Origin: Trebouxia sp. TZW2008
Lineage: Eukaryota > Chlorophyta > Trebouxiophyceae > Trebouxiales > Trebouxiaceae
Direction: 5' to 3'
Assembly (NCBI GenBank): GCA_002118135.1
Contig: BDIU01000039.1
Location: forward strand, 248,001-312,000
Length of the DNA stretch: 64,000 nucleotides
Part shown: positions 46,801-58,651 of the stretch, in pieces
Layout of the letters: the number at the start of each line of letters is the position of its first letter
Numbering within the stretch: the first letter of the stretch is position 1
Made by a program: the position numbers and the translations under genes
The notes under the pieces: model-generated
What the model saw: only the letters and a program-made list of their open reading frames with translations
Told to the model about the DNA's origin: nothing
Database searches by the model: none

Positions 46801-49800
46801 TGGCTGTAATGTAGAATGCATGCCCATATTGTGCCTGATAGTCATGTGCACACCTTGAGCTATCGATGCATGCATCAAGCAGCTACCCTTATGGCAAGTA
46901 AAAGCTTCTTCTGCATGCTGCACAGGCATGCAAACAGCTGCACAACCCAACGCCAGTGCTTTATCGCTGAGCCATTATAGAAACACATCTGCTAATTGCT
47001 GCTAGTGAACCTGGACTGACTCTGGCATCAAAGCTTACAATGCCTGCGGCACAAGTTTCTGTTTTCTTTCCTTGTTGATGCAGTGAGATTGCCTGTCGTG
47101 CATGCATAACAGGGTGTACCTGCTATTGAGGAGCGCTTGGTGGAGACAGGGGCAGCAGCCATGGCATCAATGGGGCCAATAGCCATGCCAACCTCAGCTG
47201 TTCCCAGTGCAGCCAAATCATTCAGCCCATCGCCACAGAACAGGACTGTCTGCTGCTGACCCTGGACCAAAGACAGGGCACGCTTTAGTATGCAGAGCTG
47301 TGATGACAGTCTTAATGCTGTGTGACAGAAAGCAAAGCAAAGAAAGGAAGCAATCAAGTCTGAATCAAGAGGAGCCACTGCGCACAGAAGCAGCCCAAAG
47401 TGTATACAGTGGCATGTGAGCAAAGGCTCACATTGCCAATGACACCAGTGTGTGACTGATATTCTGGCATTCAAGACCTTGAGCAGCTGCAGAAGCAGCA
47501 GATCAAGGCACTTGGCAGCCGGCAGAACTTGGAGGTGTTGACTTTCAGAAAGGGAGTGGAAGCTTACTGGAATATGCCGATGCCGTCCATGGAAGTTCTG
47601 GTGTAGGCCAGCAGATCCCAGCAAGCTCAGCACTTGAGCCTTTTGGTCCGGTCGCATGCGAGCAAACACCACAGCATTCTGCAGGACTGCTTCCAGGACA
47701 GATAGGTCCTCCTGCTGCAGCAGGTGCTCAAAGGCAGCACCAGTCACAGCACACTGTGCTTGACCCTCAGCTATGTTGGTCAGCGCTCTGAGGGCCTCAG
47801 CATCCTGCCGGACGTCCCCATGGCCAAGAAAGAAGCGGAGGCCGTCACACTGCAGGTGGAAGTGCTCGGACCCCTGCGGCTCCAAACCGGCAGGTGAGGT
47901 CGTCGAGGAGTCTAGCGAGCTAGTGATCTTCAAAGCTGACTTTGTTCGAGCCTGCCGCTGCTCGCTGGGCACTGGCTGTGGCAACTGACTGGGTGCTTGG
48001 CTGCCTTTGTTTTGACGCAACGGTGCGGCTAGCAAAGCATCTCGGGTGACCTCTACAGGATCCAGCTCGACAGGCCCGCTCAGCGACGGGCGCAGCTTTG
48101 ACCAGGCCGGAGAAGGCCTTCGCGTCAAGTTGCTGTCACTGCCGACCAAGTCGCTCAAGTCTCTGGTGAACAGTGACCTGGCTGACGCAATGTGTACCGG
48201 GGAAGATGGCGGCGAGACGGTGGCGGTGGTTGGTGCCTTGTCTATGACGTGCACTATGCCGCCAGCAGGCACCATGCCAACGCCCCAGGCGACCGCCACT
48301 GCGGTTTGGTGGTAGTCGCCTGTTATCATCATTGTTCTGATGCCGCCACTGCACCAGACAAACCCTCTCTTGAGCAACTAGGCCAATACCTCAATCTTGA
48401 ATGCATTTGTGCAAACACAGTAACTGTAACAGTTGCAGGTTGCAAGACTTGCTGTCATGCTGTGCTGACCCCACACAATCCAGGCAGCAGCTGCTTGCAT
48501 GCCTGAACGACATGCAAGCAAGCACTGTATCATGCACCACAGAATACGGGCTTACTCATCCTGTAGCTCTGAGATTGTGTCCTTTGAATCTGGTCTGAGC
48601 TGATTTGTGACGACAATCACCCCAACCAACGACATGTGCGTCACTGCTGCCTCAGCCTGAGGCAGGGTCAAAGTGTGGGGATTGAAGCTGCTGAAACTCT
48701 TGATGGTGCCTGCTGCCAGAGCTAACAGGCGAAAGCTGCGGCTTGTCCAGTCATCGACCACCTGCACCATATGCATGTCTGGGCTGATCTGGTTTGTCAC
48801 CACAACCACTCCAATCAAACATATGTGTGTCACCAATGCCTCAGCCTGGGGCAGAGTCAAGGTACGGGGGTTCAAGCGGCTGAAACTCTTGATGGTCCCT
48901 GCTGCTAGAGCCAACAGACGAAAGCTTTGGCTTGTCCAGTCATCAACTACCTGCAACACGTGCACATGTGATCTGATTGCTGGCCTGTGGCAGGTTCAAG
49001 GTGTCGAGATCAAGCTATTGAAAATTTCAATGGTGCCTGCTACCAGAACCAACAGGCTGAAGCTGCGACTTGTCCAATTGTCAACCACCTGCAATATACG
49101 CACATCTGATCTGAGTGCTGCTCCTGTGGCAGGACTCGAAGCATTTGGGTTCAAATTGCGGAGTCCTTGATGGTCCCTGTTGCCAGAGCTAGTGGGTGGA
49201 AGCGAAGGCCTGTCCATTCATCCCTCACCTGCACAGACATGTACATCTCATTTGCTTGCTTAGTCACCCAGCATACATATGCGGCACTGTCATCTATACT
49301 CAGTCAAAAGTTGCTGAAGTGCTGCCTGCTGACACATGCTTGATGATGCCAAAAGCCCCTTTGAACAGTAACAGGGCAGTGTTGGGGGCAGCAATTCTGC
49401 AGCCCTGTCAGCTGGGCAAGCATAGGCAGCATGTGATGTACTATTTGCCCCAGGAAGTCCAGAGCAAAAGCAGCTCCACAAATCAAAATATATGCAAGGC
49501 AAGAGGGCGTACCCTGTCAAAGTTTTCTGGAATGCTGCCCGGCCGCGACATGTGCTTGATGACGCTAGGAGCGCCCTTAACCAGCAACAGGGCAGTATCA
49601 GGAGGGGCATCTTCTGGGACAACAACAGCCCCGCTCTTCATGGTGTGGGAGGTGAACTCAAAGCGCTTGATGATGTGCAGCTTGACTAGGCAGGACACAT
49701 CCTGCTTGCGAGACGCTCTGTGGGGAAGCACCACTGTGTTGTGCTCCTGCAAATTGGTAAGAGGGCATTGAGGGTGTCTTATAACCTAGTTGGCAGGGCT

Positions 49801-52800
49801 GCAAAATGCAGCTCCTTTTTAGTGCACCTGAAATCAAAGTGACCAGATGCGACTCACCAGACTTCTGAGTCAAGACCTGGAAACACAGGTGGATATCCCA
49901 GCGCATCAGACCATTGCAACAGGCATAAGTATTAGCAGCAGCATGTCACACATTTCGGCACAGGTGGTAGGTGTGTGTAGCCCATTTCCTGTTTTGCTGG
50001 GCCGTCTTGATTTCAGCAGCATCACCGAAGCATGTGTAAGCTGCATCTGTCGAAAGTCAGATAAGGGAATGCATCGCAGATCTTCCTGAGCAAATCTGGC
50101 AGTGACGCTTACCACATACTGAGCCTCCACAGCTTTGAACAGCTGCTTCTCCAGGGCATCACCAATGACAGACGTCTTGCCCTTCATGACAAGGCCATTG
50201 CAGACAGCCCCAGCAATCTTGAGGCTCTTACTCCAGCCCATACCATACTTCTGAAGCTCACCCTCAAACTTTGCCCGGCGAATGGGCAGCATGCCAAAAA
50301 AGCCTTCCTGCACAGCCAAGCTGCAAGTCACCAAACAGTTGACATCCTGTTTGTATTGATGTGTCATTGAGCACAAAAACAGTGTCATTGGTATGGAAAA
50401 CCGTGAGCTGTTGCTTCAGTCCACATTTTTGCACTTCTGATGCTTGCTTTCAGACTGGCCTAGCAGATGAGGAGCGTGCCAAGGAAGCCTTCCTGCAAAG
50501 GCAAGCTGCAACTCATGCATGCATCGCTGCACTGGAGCATATACAAACAAGGTTATTCAGAGGTGCAGGCAAACGTGTCCGCTCCTGCCTAGAGCATACT
50601 TCTAAAGCTCGTCCTCAGTTTGGCCCAGTGTATGGGCAGCATGCCAAAGAATCCTTTCTGCACAACCAAGCTGATCTTGTTTGCAAGCCTGCACTATCAC
50701 AGCTAGCTCTGATTTGGCTGGCGTACAGAAGTTTTCAAACGATTAACAAGGCTCAGTGCATACTGGCAAAGCTTGCACAGAAAGCGGCTTGGCGTAACAA
50801 TCACAAGCAAGGCGCTTGAAGACCTGCTTTTACTAGTGCTTGTAAACAAGAAACATGGGTGTACCTCATTATCTGTGAGGGCGCTACTCTTGTCAAAGCA
50901 GGCAATGTTCACATCGGCTGCCAACTTGAGCTGCCCCAGAGACAGCACAGCAATGCGTCCCCACTGCAGCCGCTGAATTGCCACAACAGCAAAGACCATG
51001 ACAGCTGGCACGCTTACAAAGCCAAACGAGCATTCAGTGCAGTAGTGATGTGCCTCACTGCTGGTGAGGGTGCCAGTGTTGTCAAAGCAGGCACTGCTGC
51101 TGCCTTCAAAGACTGTCTCAAGACATAGTGAGGGGGTAAGGGATGAAGGGCAAAGGAGTGGAGGGTAAGAAATGGGGCAGAGGGGGGAAGGGCAAAAAGT
51201 AGGGGCCAAAGGATTTTGAAGAAGCACGGACACACCTCGCTGCCTGTGAGGGTGCCAGTCTTATCAAAGCAGGCAATGTCCACATTGGCCGCGAGCTTCA
51301 GCTGTCCAGGGTACAGCACAGCAATGCGCCTCCACTGCAAGCGCTGAATCGCCACCACAACAGCAAAGATCATGACAGCTGGAACTCCGACGGGCATGGC
51401 CATAATGATGGTGTTGAGAAATCTGAAGAAGGCTTCAGCCTTCAGGGTGTCCATCTTGGACTTGGACTTGACGGTGGGAATGTAAAGCAGGAAATGGATG
51501 ATGAAGGAGAACAGGTAGATGCCGAAGATGTCCTGCAGGACAGGTTTAGCTTTAGGGTTTAGCTTTACGAGGCAGGACATGAGGTAGCTGTCACCAAGCT
51601 GCGTCAAAGTACATGTTGTAGAAGAGAAGCAATGGAAAGTCTTGTTGTCAGGCACCAAACAAACGCGTTGACAAGCAGAAGCAGCCTGGTAATGCCACAA
51701 CAACCTGTACCCCAACAGGATTTCTACCAACAGCAATGTATAGAGCGTCCTGAGGTGCTTCTAAATAGGGAATCTGCTGTTATGCTGCCTGACACAGTGT
51801 GCTTTCCATGTTTTAGTCTGCATGCGTGGTGTTTCTAGACATCAATGACTTGTGCAGAGCATATGGGCTTTGCAAGGCATATTCTTTTCCAGCAGGCAAT
51901 TGAGCAGCTACTGCAATGTTGTATAACAGCACAAAGGACATTGCAGGAAGCAGCCTGTCCTTTGCTGGTCTTTGCAGACACACTCATTTGGGGCCTCACT
52001 TGAACAGAAGAACCAGCAGCGCTGAGGAAGCTGTAAGTGAGGCCTCACTTGAACAGAAGAACCAGCAGCGCTGAGGAAGCTGTAAGTGAGGTCTGCTTCA
52101 TGCACACTTACAGACAGGCTCCACTCAGCCAAGAAAGTTGGATAGCACCCAGCGGAATTGCAGGAAAGGATGCATTTCATTCTTCATTATTCATTCATTC
52201 GTTAGAAATGTGGGCTAGGCAGGCTCAACAAGCCCAACTAGGTACGTACAGAAGCAATCGCTCTTGTCTATGTCATGTCGTATCGCAAAACAATGCCTCA
52301 CCCGCACAAGGGAGTCAGTGGCGCTGAGAAAGTTGGAGGGGCGCAGGGCATGGCGCAGCATATTGCCGATGGTGCTGTTGCAGCCGGTGCGCACCACCAT
52401 GGCCAGCACCTCATCCGCCTGGTCCTCATCATTCCACATCTACATTGTCACATGACGCACTGAGTGTGAACCCATTGCTTACATCACCTCTCGGCATTGT
52501 CTGTGTGACAAACTTGGGGCCTTTAAAGCACCAGCTGAAGCCTATGGTTGATGGACTGTATACCAACCAACATCTCAAGGAGTGATTGTGGACCTGCACG
52601 CATAATGCCAGCAAGCCTGCAAGCATGAATACACATAGCAACTGTGCAAATTGAATCAACACTCATGAGGAACAGCAGCTTTTGAGATACAACTTGATGA
52701 TACAGAAGAGATGCTTTGAAGTGTCTGGAAGCTTTGCTCGGTCTGCTCTTCACAAATGCCCACTTGCAGAAGTAGGGTTAGAGCTACTGGCAACCAAGGC

Positions 52801-55800
52801 AAAGCATGGGAAGACAACTACAACTGCTATCTATTGCAGAAAATATTTTGTACCTGGTGCACAACAGTGCCAGCAAAGATTGTGCAGGTCTGGTGGGAGT
52901 CTGGGTGGTATTTGGCTGCTGCCATGCTGTTGTCTGCCTTGTAGCTGTGCTTGCGCACCTGAGCAGCCTGCACTCCACCACAAACTGTCCTTGCATGTGT
53001 TCTTGCTCTGTAGTGGTCAAGGGCTCTTCTTTAGTGGGAACTTAGACGCAAACACATGCTCTGAATTGCATTCAGAATTGCCCAAGAGCTGCTGTTACTG
53101 GGAAGCAACTTCACGCCAGCAATTGAAGGCCGCAGAAATCCTCAAAATCAGTTGTGCAGCTCACTGTACAGCCTTAACAGAGTGACCCATACTGTCACCC
53201 CCTTTTGGAGGCTACAGCATGCTACGAGCGCCGCAGAACGCAGCCAGGTAAGCTTGTGTAGCTGCTGCCACGTTTTCATAGCGGCGCTCAGTGCAGATGC
53301 TCTGTATTAGCAGGTGTACAGGATAGAGTCTTCTCAGCTGCATGTTGGGCTGACTGCAACAGGGCTTTGAGCATAATTTGAACCTCAGATGCTGCTGCAA
53401 TGAACTCTGCATACAGGTATTCCACTGCAACAAAGCTATTGCAATTGCCAACACACTGCCGAATGGTTGATGCTAGTGCAACATAATACAATCACATAGA
53501 ACGTCATCTAAGCGCAGTATCGTGTTCATAAATAAACTTTACAAATATCGATAAGATCTTATGTCAGCTGACACTGCTGCTGCTGACTCACCTCTCCAGA
53601 CATCATAGACTCTTCCACCAGGCTAGCTCCTCGGAGTAGGACCATGTCACAGGTGACTTTGCCGCGCTGCACCACCACCACGTCTCCAGGCACCAGCTGC
53701 CTTGAGGACATTGCAATGATGCGACCAACCCACACAAAGGGAACTACGCACTGCTGATCCAGGACCCTGCAAATTTGCAAGATCATTCAAGGAGAAGCAT
53801 GACGTGACCACATAGGACGATGTTTTACTGCTCTACAGCCCTGCATGATCATAGCGCTAGTCAGTCACAGGTGGCTCTGCAGCGCTGTATCACAACTACA
53901 TCTCTAGGCACTAGACGGTGAGAGGACATTGCGATGATGCGACCAACCCATACAAAGGGAACCACGCACTGCTGATCAAGAACCCTGTGTGTACACAGAA
54001 AGGTCAGGTGGGCAGTAATGCAGCCAATGCTCTCTTTCATTGCTGGAAATTCCGGCATGCCACAGAGCCAGCAAGGTAATGCAGTTACAGTAAACTCACT
54101 TTAAGGACACTGGATAACAGGACAACCTTGATGTAAGGACGACGCCATTGGCACCCAATCACTGCATTCTGACTGCAGTGGTCCCTCTGTAAGGACAACT
54201 CAATGTAAGGGCAAATTTCTTGGTAGCCAAAGCAGTCGTTACAAACAGAGGTTGCGGTACTCCCCATACAGGCCTTCACATTTGACCACATTAGGCAAAC
54301 TTGTCAGCCTAATCATGAGAATGCCCGTTTGTTCAATGGCAGCATATATGCCCATGCTGTAAGCCTCAACCCAACATGCATTCCTGTGCACCAAACTCAC
54401 AGGCAACACACTATCAGGATGCTCAGCAGATCACCTGATTAGCATCTTGCGCTTTCCATAGGTGCGTATGGTTGTACGCAGGCAGGCCAGGACAGTGATG
54501 GCTACAAGGATGGCAGTGAAGGTCTGGCGCCCGTACCAGCATGCAAACACCAACTCGCCGTACTGCATGTCACCACACATAGCAGTGAGTGCTGCAGTTG
54601 CTGGTTAAAGGCTGTTGCTGCTTGTGATGGAAGCACAGGCATGTCGACCAATGCAATGAGCACTAGCATGCAAACACTCGTAGCCATGCTGAGCATTGCG
54701 ATGGAGACTGCAGCTGACAGCAGCATGCAGATTTGTTGATTTTCTTGGTGCACGCTGCATTTTTGCAGCATGACAAAGCAAAGGGCGGTCATGGACTTTG
54801 GATTCAGCTGCCTCATGCTCAGCAGACAGCACAATTTCAGAGATTGGCGCCAGCAGAAAGATGCTGACCTGAACTATGAAGAGGACAAACGACAGAGTCT
54901 GCAGTAGGATGGGCAAGAACAGTGCTGACCTGAACTATGAAGAGGACAAATGACAGAGTCTGCAGCAGGATGGGGAAGAAGTAGGGCTTTGCCAGCTGCA
55001 GGTCATTGTTGCCGTACAGAAGGCATCTATCCCGCCTTGGCCACTTTGTTGGCAGGTTGAAGCGCGTCCAGTCGGCTCCTGTGTAAGCTCAAGGCCACAC
55101 GCTCACTTTTGCAAGATTACAATGTTTGTGAGGTTACAAGGTTGGTAAGCTTACAAGGGTACAGCTCTTATGGCTCTGCAATGCAGGAGAAAACAGGAGA
55201 AAGGGTTACACAGCATCTGAGCAGACATCAATTGATACCAGATGCATTGGGACTGTTTCTGAGATCGCTTTGCAAGCTTTCTATGACGCGCAAAGGCTAA
55301 AGGCGACAGGCAAAAGATGATAAGCTTGGCTGACCATTCAAAGTTATACACACGTCTGTGAAGACAAGATTGGATGGAACGGTTGTTTGCTATTGATAGG
55401 CCATATAGACACAAAATAAGCTCTCCTTGATGACAGCTCAAACAGATTTGTAATGCCAGCATGCCATAAGATAGTGCATCACGCACATCACAAGACACCT
55501 CTTTGGAACATACACAAACTGGCAAAACTGATGAGAAGTATGGGGATTTGCCATGCCTGCATCAATCTCAGCAAGGTCTTGCACAGCCGACCAGATTTGC
55601 TGAGGCATGTTGCTTGGCATGTCATCCAACGGCAGGAAGGCGGACAGGTCTGAGTTGAACAGGTATAGCCGAGCTGACACGCAGAACACTCTGTGTGGAA
55701 CCCTGGGTCCTTTGGCACTCTGCTGATTGATCCACTGCAAGGCAAAAGCTTGAAGCTGGAGCATGGGTTGTTGAGCCTGATGCCCAGCGCTTTTGGCGCT

Positions 55801-56318
55801 GCAAAAGCTGCATGAATGGTGCGGCTGAAACTTACCTGCTGCCTTTTTGGTAGCCGCGCTGGGTGAAGCAGCTTGATTCTGACCAAGTGCTGCTTTCCAT
55901 TGCGCAACTGAATGCACAGGAAACCTGTTGGACATGAGGAAATATGGTGAGCAACACCAGCAAACTGCAGGAAAATGGTCAGAAGCCTCACCTTTACGCG
56001 CACAAGCTCAGCCTTGGTCAGGGGACACTTTCTGAGTAGCAACCAAACACACAGCTGCGGAGCAACGCTCGACAGCAACAAGGTCGTCAGCAAAAGCAAC
56101 TGATGGATGACCCCGGCTTGTACACAGAAACAATATCCGGTGCATTTGCGGACCACCTGCGTGTGCAGATACTTCAAATGAGCATTTGCAGTGAGAAGCA
56201 ATGCCTTCTGCACCGTAGCATGGCTGTACGAGGACTAGTGTGACATCGTATAAATCGTAAGGCTTACAGTGTCGACAGACGGGCCGTTAGTAGCTTCTTC
56301 GGACGACGACACCTGCAT
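43809..56318 (-). CDS. P5-like P-type ATPase (ATP13A/SPF1-related)
   Basis: Membrane transport ATPase of the endomembrane system. Resolved exons: 56318-56268, 56156-55836, 55734 to an unresolved end near 55560, 55078-54930, 54562-54435, 53766-53592, an unresolved piece near 52640-52507, then without gaps 52439-52302, 51532-51236, 50307-50113, 49746-49513, 48761-48556, 48348-47568, 47261-47120, 46658-46597, 46160-46077, 45320-45096 and 44417-43809 (2973 bases, 990 aa plus stop). Motifs: LYLFNSDLSAFLPL, LVPGDVVVV, EESMMSGE (TGES equivalent), PVGVP in M4, CFDKTGTLT phosphorylation site, LVKGAPSVIKHMSRP, TMMITGDYHQTAVAVA, VFARMRPDQK, CGDGLNDLAAL hinge, and several C-terminal membrane segments. 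Motif set and order fit the P5 family; PVGVP differs from the usual PPxLP, so subfamily is uncertain. A Ser/Pro-rich insert of over 100 residues follows the TGD motif. Near 52540 the frame seems to shift by one base between HRLQLV and FKGPKFVTQT. At least six exons have copies nearby. Confidence 0.85.
44960..45010 (-). repeat. Copy of the ATPase exon 45320-45096 end
   Basis: CATTCTGATTTGAACTGTTG and neighbouring bases repeat the donor end of the intact exon about 130 bases further along the transcript. Confidence 0.7.
45345..45640 (-). repeat. Two copies of ATPase exon 45320-45096 start
   Basis: Starts near 45626 and 45474, intact one at 45320; period about 150 bases. Shared coding word AITPPxPRLTPTKPTM, with acceptor CTGCAG kept in each. 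The frames fail before the membrane segment. Confidence 0.88.
48765..49210 (-). repeat. Three copies of ATPase exon 48761-48556 start
   Basis: Copies begin near 49215, 49089 and 48964. The one at 48964 is fully open through WTSQSFRLLALAAG, LTLPQAEAL and GVVVVTNQISPD to a CAG/GTGG boundary, and so might be spliced as an alternative exon. The other two have lost frame. Confidence 0.88.
50470..50690 (-). repeat. Copies of ATPase exon 50307-50113 start
   Basis: GTGCCAAGGAAGCCTTCCTG near 50477 and GGGCAGCATGCCAAAGAATC near 50633 repeat the acceptor side of the intact exon (plus-strand GGGCAGCATGCCAAAAAAGC). Both are upstream in transcript direction. Confidence 0.8.
50850..51125 (-). repeat. Two decayed copies of the ATPase phosphorylation-site exon
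   Basis: The donor side of exon 51532-51236 recurs at about 51122-51046 and 51018-50862. The catalytic motif CFDKTGTLT reads CFDNTGTLT in the first and CFDKSSALT in the second. Both lie downstream of the intact exon in transcript direction. Confidence 0.9.
51545..51566. repeat. Telomere-like TTTAGGG remnant
   Basis: TTTAGC, TTTAGGG, TTTAGC, TTTA in a row, abutting the acceptor of the phosphorylation-site exon. Too short to be more than suggestive. Confidence 0.4.
52178..52260 (-). mobile_element. Dispersed repeat, copy 3
   Basis: TTCATTATTCATTCATTC then GTGGGCTAGGCAGGCTCAAC and ACAGAAGCAATCG, matching copies at 2576 and 23813. It lies in an ATPase intron just past the donor at 52302. Next to it, 51990-52090 holds a direct repeat containing GAGGCCTCACTTGAACAGAA. 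Confidence 0.6.
53870..53992 (-). repeat. Decayed copy of ATPase exon 53766-53592 start
   Basis: VLDQQCVVPFVWVGRIIAMS repeats the intact exon start and then ends in a TGA after the TCD segment. Spacing is about 225 bases; the copy lies upstream in transcript direction. Confidence 0.88.
54863..54932 (-). repeat. Tandem copy of ATPase exon 55078-54930 end
   Basis: About 61 bases (PILLQTLSFVLFIVQ and donor GTCAGC) are duplicated head to tail right after the intact exon, with only a few base differences. It is the youngest-looking exon-edge duplication of the window. Confidence 0.9.
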
Positions 56319-58651
56319 GCTGCTTGTTGCAAGTGTCCGGACATAGCCGCAACCTACAACCTGGCGCTCTTGCGCCTCTCACCGTAGGCACAGAATCGTC
56401 GCTAAGGTCCTGCTAGCTTGTGACTAACCAAAGGGCAATTTTGATATAATGGATTGTGGAGATGGGCTGTCAGACAATTACAGCTTGCTCACGCGTACGT
56501 ACGTAGCACTGCTCTTGACTTCATCTCGGCAAGATTGACAGTTGTACAGTCTGCAAGGCTCTCAGAACCTATATTGTGGTCTTGCAACAGCTTTGAGAGC
56601 CACATTCTCGGTCTGTCAAAGCTTGCTTCACTTTGGTCAGTTCAAGTGTGGGCTTTATAAACCAGACAGCCTGCTCGAGCATCTTGATCCCAAGTACCTT
56701 GGAGCTTGCAGTGTCAGGGGCAAGGGTCAGCAGAGACCACAGAGGGCAGGGCAGCCTGGTTGATCTGAGCGTCAGGTATTTGATCAACTGCTAGCAAAAC
56801 CTGTGCCAACCTATTAGCTAGAGCCTGCGTAGTCTCAAACCCAGGTTGAACATCAGACAGCATCATTTGGTTCTTTAGCTGAATATGCTGTAGAACAGAC
56901 ATAATTGCCAGCCTTACAGAAGCACGGTTGCACAAAAGTTTTGCCGGCACAAATGGCAAAAAGCATGCTTGCAGCTGCCAATCAAGCAGCGTCAGAAGCC
57001 TTGTCGCAGTCAGTGTGGTCCACCAACCCTCAGCTCAACACCAAGATCTGATGTTATCAAAAACAGCTTTAAAAAGCAGCATTCCCCGCCAATTTTAAAG
57101 ACCGTGAACCAAGCACTTTTACCAACCTTTGTTGTGTTCATGCTGCCAGCTGAATTCAGCCTTGAACAGAGCTCCAAGATTCAGACTTAGCAAGTTGCAC
57201 GCAATATTTGATTGATCACGCAGAAGGCAGCTTGCATCAGATTCTGCAAGAGAGACAAAGCACATGGGTTCACTCATGGTAATCATCAATGCGTTGGCAT
57301 CCCCAACACCTGCAGCACCTGTATCTGTGCTGAGTCATGAAGAGCCTGTCAATCCAAGCATCATCGGACAGCATGACGCAATGCGTTTTGCATACTTTGG
57401 GGACCCTGAAGCAAATGACTAGGCTGTAGGCAGAACAGGCAGGAGGCTCTACGCCATTGACCTTCAGCTGGGTGTCAGGCCAGCTCTGCCCAGCAGCTGT
57501 AGAGCATTTGCAGAAATGCAAGGAGACATGGAGTCAGCAGCATCGGTTACTGATCAGAAAGCTGTGCATGCTGCAACTCCAGGCCTTGAGCACAGACTTT
57601 GCATATGCGACGGTGTCATACCAAAATTTGTGATGTTGCAACACATGGAACAAAAAGGTTGCAGCTTGTTGTGGCATTAGAATCTGTCCCAGACGCTCGT
57701 GCGCAATGAAAACCTGATCATCATGGCATCTTAGTCACACATGATTTGGCAGCTGATCAGCTCAAACGCCTTTGAAATACAGTTGCAAGCAGCGTTGCGA
57801 CTAACATCGCAGCTGACATGCATTTGTGATTTGCAAACTGTAACCGACTAATCAGTTGTCTTGAACTGCTTGCCATCACATGCCAGCATCGGTGCTTTGA
57901 TTTCTCCTCCTAAATGCTCAAGCATAGTCCTGGCTTGTGGTCAACATGCTGATCACGCTTTTAAGAATATTCATTGCGTGAATGTTTTTTCCAACCCCAT
58001 GCTCTCAATGGAAGACAGCAGATCAGAACCTGGTTGTGCAAGGTTGCTTTTAAAAGCAAAGAAATTTCTTCTGCAGCAGGGCCGTGCGCGTGTGTCTGCC
58101 AGTTTGTCATGCATATGGTAAAGCAGTACACTCACCAGCATCACTGCGTGCAGCTTCAGCGGGGTGTGGATCCTTCCTAGGAAGCCTGTACACAAATGCG
58201 TGCGCACCGCCATACCTTCTTACCAGGTCCTGACTTGCTGATCTGCATAAGAAGTGGTCAGAAAATTGTCGACACTGTAAGCCTGCAGTACAGGGAACTT
58301 ACCATGAAGTAGCTGGAACCCGCGGCAGTGAAGTGGCAGGCTACAATAACGCTGCAATAAGGCTGGTGCAGGCAGATCATCATGCCATGATCTGCTGATG
58401 TCATCCTGCTTGTTGATCATGAAGCTGTTGGTGGAGATCTTGCACGTGCGTCCCTTGGCCAAGAAACTTGCTCACATGGCATCTTCGCGTTTCCTCCCAG
58501 ATATGGAGGAAGACGCAGGAATCAGCCAACACCACGATAAGGATCTCACACACTCACGCACTCAGCATCGACACAAGCACTCGCTCGCATCTTTCTTGGG
58601 CTTTGCGGGCTTGCTGCGACGCTTGCGACCGCAGCGCTGCAAACAACAGAC
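56319..58651. other. Region between ATPase and oxidase-like gene, with unassigned pieces
   Basis: No complete gene could be built. The right end is the presumed promoter of the plus-strand oxidase-like gene, the left end that of the ATPase. Minus-strand coding-like pieces are listed separately; 57520-57960 shows nothing. Confidence 0.4.
56569..57480 (-). pseudogene. Helical-repeat-like coding fragments, unassigned
   Basis: Minus-strand pieces near splice-like sites read SPKYAKRIASCCPMML (about 57405), NLMQAAFCVINQILRAT (about 57232), ASVRLAIMSVLQHIQLKNQ (about 56922) and SSKVLGIKMLEQAVWFIKP (about 56720). They have the look of HEAT/ARM repeats, and the last faintly recalls the N-terminal domain of symplekin. 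Phases do not join and no start or end is seen, so a decayed or partial gene is the cautious call. Confidence 0.25.

Noticed and set aside
55967..55991. A possible 27-base intron after LVRVK in the ATPase
   Set aside because: Too short for a spliceosomal intron, and the frame reads straight through to the next donor with the right phase.
56211..56213. Start of the ATPase at a GTG in the frame upstream of VVRKC
   Set aside because: An ATG exon at 56318-56268 with a GTAAGC donor joins in phase to an acceptor before VVRKC and gives a normal start.
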